A stretch of 64,000 bases of DNA, from contig JABAKD010000018.1 in NCBI GenBank assembly GCA_012845835.1, positions 9,153,759-9,217,758 on the forward strand, in the 5' to 3' direction. The notes beneath the pieces were generated by a model. It was not told the DNA's origin and did not search any database. It saw only the letters and a program-made list of their open reading frames with translations. This stretch comes from Undaria pinnatifida (lineage: Eukaryota; Sar; Phaeophyceae; Laminariales; Alariaceae). Below, piece by piece: positions 1 through 10,300 of this stretch. Each line of letters starts with the position of its first letter. Position 1 is the first letter of the stretch. The translations under genes were made by a program, and so were the position numbers.

Positions 1-900
1 CACATACATGTACATTTAGTCTATGTGTTGTATGAGTGCATATGAGTGCAAATATGTCAGGCGACAGTCAGTTTCGGGAAAACAACGTCCAGCCGCCAAG
101 GGTGTCGGACCGATCGTTCTACACTAAAACCTGGCATTAGGGCGTCAGTCAAGGTAAATTACTGTAAAATTGCCGTCGGTCAAGGGGTCAAAGTGCCGTC
201 TCCTGACTGACATCTTTGTATGAGTGTGATGGGGGGTAGCAGCATGCCGTGATACGCATGATGGGAGATCTTACGAAAGCGGCGGGGGGGGGGGGGGGGT
301 AGGTGTATCGCGCGCCGGTGTGCTACTACATTATGCGTGGCTCGTGAGTCGTGGGAGCCCGTTCGTTGGTGTTTTTTGTTCAAATCGCGTCATCACATCA
401 TCAATCAATCATCAGCCGCCGACGTGAACAATGCAGTCAGGGCAACGAACGTTATACAGTTTCCACCTGATCGCCCGCAATAAAAGTATCGCCGTTGCTT
501 TCATTGTACTTCTGCTCGGCAACCATTCTTGTGTTGCTTTTGTGGATGGCATCAAGTACGGACCGGCAGCAGGTGAGAGGGGGGCATAAGGTTTGTGTTT
601 TTTCCCTCGCAGGGGGTATTCCTCAGCTCCAGAGTGACTGGAGCCTGTCCTGTGATCACGGGCTTGATTATGCGCGAGTTAATGTGAGGACAAAATGCGC
701 TTAGCAAGATGATGGTTCTTACTGGTGGTGGGTGGTGGTATGGAGCAACAAACGACGACAACATCCACCCGTTACAGTTAGAGTTTAACGCTTCTGCAGT
801 ACCATTGCTGCTTTTTTTGTAGAGTCTGTATGTATATAGCAGTTTATTTTCACTTAATACGAAGTAAGTATCTAGTGTGGTACCTGGTAAACATTCATGT
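1..900. other. Stretch without recognised gene
   Basis: No exon or family-like reading frame was recognised. The short reading frames here have no domain character. A G homopolymer lies near 285-298. It may be intergenic or belong to a gene outside the window. Confidence 0.5.
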
Positions 901-934
901 GTGTTGTCTTGACTACGGGTATAGGCACTGGTTC

Positions 935-1085
935 CATTCCCTAAGGATGCCGGGGGGAGAGTATTTTCCAAGTTCTCGACATGGGGAAAGTCGTAAGAGT
1001 TTATTATTGGCCGATCGATGGCGGATGGTGGGATTCGAGCCCACGACCCAAAAACCCATGGTGATGTCGACAACGCCATTTATTT
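935..1085 (-). repeat. tRNA-like dispersed repeat, partial inverted copy
   Basis: This segment is the reverse complement of the core of the element at 1110-1525. It keeps the TTATTATT tract, the block reading GGATTCGAGCCCACGACC (a pol III B-box and tRNA T-arm in reverse) and the following CCCAAAAACCCATGG. With its neighbour it forms a head-to-head inverted pair. It looks like a truncated insertion of the same short retroelement family. Confidence 0.7.
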
Positions 1086-1109
1086 GTTAAGGTATTAGAA
1101 GGTACGAGT

Positions 1110-1525
1110 TCCAGTGTTGTAAGGCTTGGTTTGTGCAGGCAATTGGTTAACATTTTACCAGCGAGCGGTCAAACGGACTATTAATATTACCGCCCAATGG
1201 CTCAACAAACGGCGTCATCGGCAGGACCATGGGTTTTTGGGTCGTGGGTTCGAGTCTCATCATCCACTAATAATAACAACAACAATTATATTAACGACTT
1301 TCCCATGTCGAACTTGAAAAACACTCTCCCCGGTATCCTCAGGACGGGTGGAGATATCGACACGCGTCCGCCCGTATATCCGGCCGACCTTCTATCCCAG
1401 CATTCCAAGGGAGGAGAGTGTTGTATATAAGGCTTATCAATAGGCTGCGTAGGCAATTTTAGCTCAACCATTTACCAGTGGTCAATCGGGCTAATAATGC
1501 ACTCTAATTCCTTAACAAAACACCG
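1110..1525 (+). repeat. tRNA-like short retroelement (SINE or TRIM-like)
   Basis: The core carries GGGTTCGAGTCTC, a near match to a pol III B-box, where the best family copy at 7 kb has a perfect T-arm (GTGGG, loop TTCGATC, CCCAC). A (TAA)n-type tract and a shared body ending near GTATCCTCAGG follow. A segment starting GTTGTAAGGCTT at the 5' end recurs in similar form at the 3' end (GTTGTATATAAGGCTT), so the element has direct terminal repeats of about 85 bp. No coding capacity is seen. It could be a tRNA-derived SINE, a composite SINE, or a terminal-repeat retrotransposon in miniature. Confidence 0.65.
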
Positions 1526-1534
1526 GCGCAAGGC

Positions 1535-1745
1535 GTGTGTGGCACGTTTCTCCTTCGCGTGCTTTGCTCGACTGGAAGCGAGATGTGTTTTGCCATTCCT
1601 GCGTCATCGGCTGCGTCGAAGCGTGTGTTTCCCGTGGCTGGGAATTATATCGTGATTAAGAAGAACAACCGGTTGGGAGACGACAGTGTCGATGATCTTG
1701 TTTGCCATTACGGATCTTCGAAATCACGTTTTTTGCCGTGGAAAA
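1535..1745 (+). pseudogene. hAT transposase C-terminal (dimerisation) relic
   Basis: One frame reads through a segment containing IPASSAASKRVFPVAGN and then NRLGDDSVDDLVCHYGS. This matches the C-terminal dimerisation domain of hAT-family transposases (consensus around IPA-S-ASERVFS-AG, then N-RL-V--L). Only about 70 residues are recognisable, without the catalytic RNase H-like part, so this is a dead fragment. It lies next to the tRNA-like repeats, in a transposon-rich stretch. The family call is confident; no element ends were found. Confidence 0.8.
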
Positions 1746-1994
1746 TAGTGGACTCTCGCAAAACGAGATAGAGGATGCCCAATCTTAGTTTGTTTTGACT
1801 CTCTTGTTTGCGCGGCCATTAGCTATATAATGGCCATTTTAGTGGCCATAGTCTACAGGTAAAAAGCTCAACGGCCTGTTATTGGTACAGCAGAAGTTGA
1901 ATATTTGAACCGCGGTCGCGTTGCTTTGGGAGAATCCGGTACACTTGCACCAAGTACGAATAACTGACACGGAATCTATGTGTATCATTGCGAA

Positions 1995-2350
1995 TTTTTC
2001 AGGGCTGTTGCACGGGCCATGACCCGACCCGTAGATCGGGTCAGGAAAACCTCAAAATATCGCGGGCCGAGTCCGGTTGGATCAGGAGGCGCTCGAAATT
2101 TCACGGGGTCGGGGTCCTGAAATTTACAGCGCTTGTCATGGGCCGACGCTGGTGGGCCGGCTCGGGGATGGGCCGGGCAGGCCCATCATTTGCTCATGTT
2201 TATTGGGCCCCGCTGTCTGGCCCGTGCTATCATTTTATCTATTTTATGCGTCGCGGCCCGGCGCGGCCCATCAAATGTTCAGAGGACGGGCCGCGGGCCC
2301 GGCCCATCGAATTTTCAAATTTTCCCGGTCTGGACCCCAGAAACGCGGTG
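1995..2350. repeat. GGCCC/GGGTC-rich dispersed repeat
   Basis: The stretch is dense in GGGCC, GGCCC and GACCCG words in both orientations and begins beside CAGGGCTGTTGCACGGG. It is related in style to the GACCC family copies at 44.1, 49.6 and 53.6 kb, whose ends also carry AAAAGCCCTG. The long reading frames across it are low complexity, so no gene is called. Confidence 0.55.
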
Positions 2351-2456
2351 GTATGCTAGATCAGTGCGATCGGCTTGTTGGGGGAAGCATCCTTTTGTTC
2401 ATTCCAGGTAATGAGTACGTTAGTGCTATTCCTTAGTCGTGCCAAGCGATTTTGAC

Positions 2457-2525
2457 CGTCTTATATCGGGATGCCGCCTGATATGGGGATACCGCCTTAT
2501 ATGGGGATACCACCTTATAGGGGGA
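2457..2525 (+). repeat. 18-19 bp tandem repeat
   Basis: Three to four imperfect units of GGGGATACCGCCTTATAT. Related words recur at 21.1-21.2 kb, which suggests a dispersed minisatellite. Confidence 0.75.
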
Positions 2526-3150
2526 CCCCAACTGCTGCAGTAACGGTCACCCCTAACGTACAAAAAAAACGTCAGATAACAAGCCGATGAATGTATCTAT
2601 TCAGGCGTACACAACATCCAGAACGATGGTATTAACATGACAACGAGCAAGACCGACACCGACACCGCGAATAACGAGCGACATACAGCAGCGTGGGGGC
2701 AGTGTTACTATGTCACTTTTTGTTTGCCCCGCTTGAGGATGTGTGACGAAGAGGATTGCGCTGGAAAAGCACGCCTCCTCGCACCTTAGGTGCGCGGTAG
2801 TGTGCCATTACCCGATTATCAAGAAGAAGTGCGTGCAAGGGAAGCCGAGAATAAAGAGATTGGAGGGCGAAGCCCTCCCTATCCAACCCCTTGGATGGGC
2901 GCTCACGCTTTGGGACCATACTACCACAAATCATTAGAGTGCTTTTGTGTGGCTAGTGCTGCGCGGATACCATTTACTCAATAACCACACCGCAGCAGTC
3001 AAAACGGACGAGCCTACATAGAAGCAACAACCAAGCCCATAAGAAACGGAGGAGCCTTACTTTTCCTCAAAGTGCGAAGAAATTTGGAGAAAGAAATCAT
3101 GCTCAGCGACGAGCGCCAAACGATAAAGTATTATCACAGGAAACAAAAAC
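2526..3150. other. Stretch without recognised gene
   Basis: Nothing with family-like protein similarity or clear repeat structure was seen here. It separates a repeat-rich block from the LINE relic. Confidence 0.4.
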
Positions 3151-3157
3151 TAAATAA

Positions 3158-4020
3158 TTAGGAGGCGAGGTGCTTGGCCAAGGCCCACCAACGGAGTTGA
3201 TCGGGACCAGGGGCCACGGCCTTCTTAAGGGCGAGGCCTGTCGACTCGGCCAGGGTCATCCCACGCCAGAGTTGGTGGCTGCGGGACGGCGGTTTGTGAG
3301 GATTGAGGAGTTCCTGGCGGCGAGGTACCCCTGCTGCAGTGCATTGGGGGCTAATACGCGGCATAGACTACACGATTATGACATCGATCGGTGCGCAGAT
3401 GAACTAGCACCGGCCCTTGGTGCACGCGCTCTCCCGCACCGTTCAGCGGATGTCCGTACGCCACCAAGTGGAAAGCGGAGCCCCCTTCCGCGCTAGCAGG
3501 GATCTCGGCATAGACATCGTCATCGGGGCGAGAGGACTTCGAGATGCTACGGCATTGGAGTATCGTAACAAAGTGAAATGCGATACTACCCGACGTCATG
3601 TATGCGGACCCACTAGCGGAGGTCCACATATGCAGGCAGGCAGCGCTGATCGAGACGGATCATCAGCTGCTTCCACTTTCGAGGCGCGCAAGCGTAGCCA
3701 CTGCAGCTAGCTCGCCCGGGGCAGGAGTCCTTCGACGAGCACAGCTACAAACTCGTCATCCTTGCGGTGGCAAGCTATTGGCACCTCCGAAAGAATGGCA
3801 GCGATCGGATCGATGAGTTAGAGGTAAACACCGCCGGAGGGACGGGCGGATCGATCAGGCATCGTCCCTAGCGCGGAGAGACGTCTGCAAGGAACGCCTT
3901 TTCCGCATCATCTCCGTGACCACTCAGGCCGCGATTTTGGGCCGGGTGCACAGATACACGCTAGCCCTGAGGGACTGCCAGGCCGCTAGGGGAAGAGAGG
4001 AAGAAACCACATGATGACCT
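3158..4020 (+). pseudogene. Decayed LINE-type reverse transcriptase, C-terminal part
   Basis: Plus-strand segments in shifting frames read as the region after the reverse-transcriptase domain of non-LTR retrotransposons. The order is a TRH start, RASRDLGIDIVIGARGL (the usual GRDLAIDVTV block), then EARKRSH, then SFDEHSYKLVILAVASYW with LRKNGSDRIDEL (the usual F-P-AVE-FG...LI block). Several frameshifts and stops show it is dead. From 3158 to about 3300 the minus strand reads APGPDQLRWWALAKHL, which resembles the reverse-transcriptase entry motif, so the 5' part may be inverted. Family assignment is from memory of motifs. Confidence 0.7.
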
Positions 4021-4390
4021 GCGGCCAATGACTCGGGGATGGAACGTTGATGAGGAATAGGATAGATTGTAGCAAAACCATGATAATACGTGAGGAAATT
4101 GATAAATGGTTGGCCCAGAGCCATAGGAGGGATACTACTGCATTGCGGTATAGGATATTATTGTTATTATTATTGTTGTGTTTGCCATCTCCGACAATGT
4201 GCAGCGCGTCAATCGCAGAAAAGTGGATGTTCGACTTCTTTTAGAAGTCAAAAATATGTTACAGCTGTGAGGGGTGATGATTTACAGCAGTTGTCCCCTT
4301 CTCTATAGCTGGCAGGCGTTACATCGCCTGCCTGAACGAAGCTCCGTCCCCCCCCTTCAGTCAGAAGGTATCAGGCGGACAGCAAGCAAC

Positions 4391-4853
4391 TGTTAAGATA
4401 CGGCCTCGAAAGGCCTGAGAGTATCCGAATTTGAGATCATTTGGATGGGTTTCGCCATAGTACCTTTTCTGTGGTTGGTTTACCGTAGAGCCTTTCCTGC
4501 CCCCCCCGCCACACCGGCGGCATGCGGCAGGTTCTAGAGCCTTTACTGCCCCCCCCGCCTCACCGGCGGCATGCGGCAGGTTTTTGATGGGTGACTATTG
4601 CCTTGCTGTAGGGTCTGCTTTTCTTTCTACTGCTTTTCTTTGCGGGTTCCTGGCTCCATAGCCAGACGGTTAGAGGTGTGGGAGTGGGTTTTGAGGAGCC
4701 GCATCTTCGACTCATGGTCTAGTTCGTAGAACCGGAGTTTCCCCGAATCTCCCATATTTCTGCATATGCGACTCATCAGGGTGGGCTAGTGTTAAGATAC
4801 GGCCTCGAAAGGCCTGAGAGTATCCGAATTTGAGATCATTTGGATGGGTTTCG
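4391..4853 (+). repeat. Pair of identical 64-bp direct repeats
   Basis: Positions 4391-4454 and 4790-4853 are identical by eye over 64 bp and include the small hairpin GGCCTCGAAAGGCC. The 335 bp between them holds a 49-bp tandem duplication (4486-4583) but no coding segment. The arrangement could be a short element with terminal direct repeats, or a simple duplication. Confidence 0.8.
4486..4583 (+). repeat. 49-bp tandem duplication
   Basis: Two units start TAGAGCCTTT and end GCGGCATGCGGCAGGTT. They differ at only a few positions and each contains a C7-8 run and CACCGGCGG. Confidence 0.85.
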
Positions 4854-6330
4854 TATGATAAGGTTGGCGGTTTATATTCGGGGAAGTTAGGAATTAGATC
4901 GGAGGCACGCGCCTCCGATCTCAGAAGCTATCCCGGGCTCTGGTGGAAACGAATAAAGCTACATCTCTACGAAGGAACGAAAGTGAGTACTCTCCGAAGA
5001 CCTGCTCAATTGGCAGACCTGCAGGGGGCACTCTGTGTCCCCCCACCTATTAATTTCACACAACTGATACCAGAGATGTAACATCCAAGCAAACCCTCGT
5101 GTGGGTAACCATTGCAGAACCAAAGAGACCTCTGCATGGCAGTAGTCGGTCCCTAGGTTCATAGTGTCCCAATACTATACGACCACGCACAAAGATCTCC
5201 AGACAGAGGTACTGTGTCATCCGACAATGTCCAGCCAAGAGATCTGCATAAGTCGATCACGCCTGAACATTGCCAGCAAGACGAAAGAAAAAACGAGGAG
5301 AGACACCAAGAAAGTATTATATTAGGTAGTACCCTGTATCCATCGGTAGCGGCGTGAGGCGCACGCATGAGATTGATCGCCTAGGCCTCGCAATTGCGAG
5401 CACCCCTGCATACTATTATGTCCTTTCTCCCACGGCGACGCCCACCACTGCGACTACTATACTACTTCGGTCAGACAACTAAACGCATGCAACAAGCGTC
5501 CACTCTGATCAACGCACTGCATGCAACACGCCCCCAAGTCAAACAGCTTGCCCGCACCGTTGACCTAACTGTCGCGTCTTGCCCCGCTCCCCCTGTCTTC
5601 ACGCCCCAGCGCGCATGCAGAACCCCTGAATACATCCGCGCCGATCCCCCCCGCCCCTCCCAACACCTCTTTGACTTTTTGCAGGTGCCCACTCCAGTGC
5701 TAATCTGGTCAGATCACTGCACACAACAAAACCTCCTCCTATCCCAGCTATTACTGTGTCAAGAGCCCTTCACGCACAACCAACATGATGTGCTTCAAAT
5801 ATAGATGTAAATAAAAACATGCGCTTGCGAGAAGCCGACAAGGTCAGCTTGCGAAATGCTACAAAATCGAATGTTACACAGTAGCGTTTGGCGACTGAAC
5901 TTCACACTAAATTTACCTATAATAGCAACTACAGTAGAAAAAATCGGGCCCGCGAGATGTTCATCCTGTCCGACTACTTCTTGCTGTAGCCGTCACGGGC
6001 TGCAAACCGCTAGGAGCATTTGTTTGCGGGTGGCAAAAAAACAACAAGGGCGCCAATCTCCGGAAAAGCAAAGGTGTCATTAACTCTACACATTGCGTAC
6101 AAGTGACGTTCTCTATTGACAGGTATGTGGGAGATATGTTTTCGTTGGAGACACACCGCAGCCGCCGACCTAACAGCCACCGCCGACTGCTACTAGTATT
6201 TCACAACCACGGAGCTAGTAGCTCAGTCAAGGCTGACTGCTACTTATAGCTCAGCGCTGACCGCTAGCTCAGCCGTTCTGGTCTATTTAAAATCGCTTTT
6301 CGTACTGCCCGATGGTCATACGGTAACGTG
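4854..6330. other. Stretch without recognised gene
   Basis: The 136-codon plus-strand frame at about 5394-5804 starts at a TTG and shows no recognisable domain. No splice-bounded exons were recognised. Confidence 0.4.
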
Positions 6331-6333
6331 TGA

Positions 6334-6391
6334 AATGGGAGGCTCCCTCCACAGCCAAGCATAATGGGAGGCTCCCTCCACAGCCAAGCAT
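6334..6391 (+). repeat. 29-bp tandem duplication
   Basis: Two nearly identical units of AATGGGAGGCTCCCTCCACA plus AGCCAAGCA. Each contains the perfect hairpin GGGAGGCTCCC. Confidence 0.85.
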
Positions 6392-6821
6392 GTACAAAAA
6401 AACTAGGGTGCCGTGTGCTACGTGCGGTCCTTTCCCGCACTAAATATGCCGCAACTCACAGATGGTACTCTGCCTACGCCGACTTCACTCATAGCCCACA
6501 CTGCTAGCAAACAAGAACCAATACTAATTCCAAGTAAGTTGTTCCATAAACGTGGATATGTTACGTATGCATGCGATTTTATCCGTAGAGCTGTTGTTTG
6601 TTTGCGCCGGATGAGAAACCTCGAACTTGCTACAGCCTGGTTTTAACGCCTCAAAAGCTTGGATATCAAGCCGTCGTTGCTCTTGAACTTGTCGTGTTTC
6701 ACCTGCAGAGAGACGAAACAAAAGGAGCAACAAAGGAGCATGATTGGCGGTCGGCAACCGGACAGAAGAAAACAAGTTTTGGACGTACTACTTGTCAGGA
6801 ACAACACGGATCATTTGGCGA

Positions 6822-7197
6822 TTGTTAAGGAATTAGTGGGGTATTAGTCCGTTTGACCACTTGCAAAAGGTTAACCAATAGCTTACCCAAACTAAGCCTT
6901 ATAACACTCTCCCCCCCTTAAACGGCGGGATAGCAGGTCGGCCGGATACACGGGCGGACCTGTCATTTACCCAAGCCGTTTCATTTCCTGGGGATACCAG
7001 GGAGAGTGTTTTTCAAGTTCGACATGGGGAAAGTCTGAAAAGTTTATTATTGTGGATGGTGGGGATCGAACCCACGACCCAAAAACCCATGGTCCTGCCG
7101 ACGACGCCATTTGTTAAGGAATTAGTGGGGTATTTGTCCGTTTGACCACTTGCAAAAGGTTAACCAATAGCTTACCCAAACTAAGCCTTATAACACG
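6822..7197 (-). repeat. tRNA-like short retroelement, full copy with terminal direct repeats
   Basis: Read on the minus strand, this copy has a terminal block of about 86 bp (7111-7197), the tRNA-like core (T-arm GTGGG-TTCGATC-CCCAC followed by CATCCA), a TAATAA tract, the body, and then the same terminal block again (6825-6911). The two terminal blocks differ at about one position, so the insertion is recent compared with the copies at 1 kb. Read on the plus strand, TGGATGGTGGGGATCGAAC could instead be a tRNA primer-binding site. No open reading frame is present. Confidence 0.75.
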
Positions 7198-7284
7198 ATC
7201 AACACGAACATCAAACGGTCCTTGAATTTCCGGACATAAAGAGAGGTAGTAGCCTTAACCCTAGTACGTAGAACTGCGCGCCCG

Positions 7285-7330
7285 TTTTGGGCGATAAAAG
7301 CACTTGGAATTAGCATAGGATGCTTTTTGC
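7285..7330 (+). repeat. Fragment of TTAA-type miniature element
   Basis: Contains CACTTGGAATTAGCATAGGA, the conserved core of the element seen complete at 17951-18038. The outer ends are not preserved. Confidence 0.6.
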
Positions 7331-7375
7331 TATCTTTTTATTCCATCCCCCCAAAACGTAAAAAATACCGAATTA

Positions 7376-10300
7376 CTATAGGATACCTTTTGCGATGGCA
7401 TTGGCCCTAACCGTTCGCACCTTTGACAACTTGGGGTGGATGACAAGCTTGCAGTACCCGTTGTTGCTCTTGTTTCGTCTGTAGTAGTCCTGGTGCCCCT
7501 TGTCTGCCGGGTACCTGTGATCACGTGTCCGCGTCAAGAGGAAGGATGCAAACACGCTTGTCGTCAGCAAGCGTAAGGTTTCGGTATGTTGAGATACCGT
7601 TCCCATAGGCATTGATTTATATAAGTTGAAGCTCGACCCGGCCAACAAGGTCTCAGGTCTACATATCGCAGATCGAGATCAAATATCGTCTAGCCTGAAT
7701 TTTTCGTACAACTCGAGTTGTTTGGTTGGTGGCTGACCCTTGTACCTACAAAATCTAGATTGAAAAGTAGGGACCTGGTCAGCCCGAGGAGTGCTTTTTT
7801 AGCCGGTGTTGACTTCGTGTGTAGTACGAAAGTCTATTTTCAACAAGTAGAAGTGCCCATTCCCATTGATACATAGCATACATCTCTAAAAGGCATGAAA
7901 ATCTATCACGGTGTTGCATTATTGTGGACTACGAAAGCTGGTGGCGCTCTCACCATGTGCTCGCCGTGTTGATTTCCGTTACGATGGGTCTCCCGAATTT
8001 AGGCTGAACCGCCGCGATCACTTCTTCCGCCGCCCGCTTTTGCTCCTCCGTGTGGCAAAATATCGCGCTCCTAGTGGGCGATGAAAGGCATTAAAAAGCA
8101 AAAAAAAGAGTTTCGAAACATGATACGGTCAGCGTTGAAATTGATGGGGCGTAGCGGTCGCCAACAGGCAAGATATTTGCGGTCGTGCATTCACCACTCT
8201 GTACGTAAATTAAAGAATCGTTTGGGTGGGAACAGTAATATTAAACGGTCCTTAAATTTCCTTACAAAATGGTATTTATGAATGCTCGAATTTTTCCACC
8301 GATTAGACAAAGAAAAAATGGATTCCCAACACGGAATATCAATATTTGGTAATGTCTCCGGTCATCGCATACCAATCGCGGGCTTCCAGCTTACGGTGAA
8401 TAATCAACGACCAGCAAGCATCGCTAACGACCAGCGAGAAAACCTGACAACCAGTAACATAACAGCTAACGAAATATAACAACCAGCAAATAACACTAGC
8501 GACCAGCAAGCAACACTCTCGACCAGCGAGAAAATCTAACAGCCAGTAAAGAAAGGCTAACGACCATCAAGCAACGCTAACGACCAGCAACCAACGCTGA
8601 CGACCAGAAACGTACAGCCTAAATAAGCACGGTCATTTACTGGCTTTATGCTTTTAGTATAAGATTATTTGGACTCGCCTGTATTGCGTCCCGACGTCCG
8701 CGCCCTGCCGGTTTTTCGTGGTGGGGTCATGCATCTTGAAGAAGATCTCGATCAACTCGGTAGCCGACACCTTTGACGGGTCAAACTTGACGTGAACGGC
8801 CTCGGCGTGCCCCGTGTCCCCCGTGCAAATCTGCGAGGTTTATAACAAAAGTCGGGAGACAAAATAACAGTAAATACCACGAAATATCGCCCACACCTCG
8901 GATTGGATGTTAGGCGTACGACTATGCAGACCACATGAAACTGCCCGCTGCTCGCTGTCCCAGAACAATAGGTAAAGAGTATCGCATCGCCCTTGACCAC
9001 AGAGCTTGTTTCGTTTTGTCTCTACGTAAACAATTGGAACGGGCACTGGGTGTGCTGCGTGTTGAGGGGTAGAACGAACGCTTTCATGTGAAGAACAAAA
9101 ACAAAAACGCATGTAGACTAACCGGTCAGAACCCAACGTTTAGCGTCAACATCAACTTCAACATCAGCACGACATACACCACCGCAAATGCCAACATCGC
9201 ATACTGCAGATAAGTCAGCCGGTCGTCGGTTGTTTTCTTGTCGATGCCCCACCTGGCCGTAGGAAGGGTTGTTGACGATACCTCCCATGTAGCCGCTCTC
9301 CACGCTCAAAACGCCAACGACGCGCTGGTAGACCGCCTCGGCGCACCAAAAGCAACCTAAGCACACGGCAAGGTATAGGGAGCAGCAAAGAGAGCGAATG
9401 AGCACCAGGCGATCACATGTATTTGTCCTGCTCTGGACAGTCTTGTACAGTACCAACCCTAACCCTAACCAAGGTAGTATGCAACTAAACACACCTTTCG
9501 GACAGATCAAGATCTAGGTCGCAAAGATCATCTAGACCCTACATGGCATGTTGTGTAGGATCTGCGCGGTACAGATCAAAACCAGGAAACATGTGCTAGA
9601 TCTTGCAGATCATTCGGTTCTCACTCGGCAGCATGATCTAAATATTAACCGGGAAGGGATCTGTCCGCCTAGAAAGGCACAGATCGCGAACAAGGATCTG
9701 ATCTGCCAGAAGTGTGCAACCGGCTGTACTACAGAACACCTACGTATTTATAATAAGAAACAGGAATACCGACCCAGGCAGGGATTCTTAGTTGGGAAAG
9801 GGTGCGTTCTGCTTTTAAAATTTCAGTGCAACGGCTCCCGGAAATCCCTGCGATTCTCAACCTGCTTGGCTTATACATGGTACCAGGTTTCTTCCAAGAG
9901 GGCATTACGAAGGTGTCCCGTTTTGTGTAAGAGCACGGAGACGACAAGACGCAACAAGAACGTCAGCCAGACTCACTTTTGGACCGAAGATAAAAATCTA
10001 TGGTCAAGGGCAAGCGCCACGATAGATCCCGCAGAGGGAAGAAGGGACGAGTCTGGAGGACTACCGCCCATGTCATGATGCAAGACGTGGATATGTGGAG
10101 TGTCATGCAGGACACAACGCGGTTTATCATGGTATGTACAAGGGGCTACGCCGGCGGCCTGGACGGCCGCCGGTCGCAGCGCAGGATAGTAAATTTTAAG
10201 AGGGTAAGAACTAATGCCAAGAGTTAGACGAAGTTCATATATGGGAGATACTGGAAAGGGAAAATGCCGACATTTTTTTCCCGATTTCCCGTGTGCGGCG

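Noticed and set aside
5394-5804. 136-codon plus-strand frame
   Set aside because: TTG start, no domain, no splice signals, and unlike the GC and codon style of the confirmed exons.
6822-7197. A functional tRNA gene
   Set aside because: The T-arm and B-box are good, but no 5' acceptor strand, proper D-arm or 7-nt anticodon loop could be folded.
9548-10078. Plus-strand ATG frame of 176 codons with CRIC and CQKC pairs resembling a zinc-binding motif
   Set aside because: It lies antisense in an msrA intron, in a GATCT-rich patch, with no recognisable domain; the cysteine pairs are not in a known spacing.
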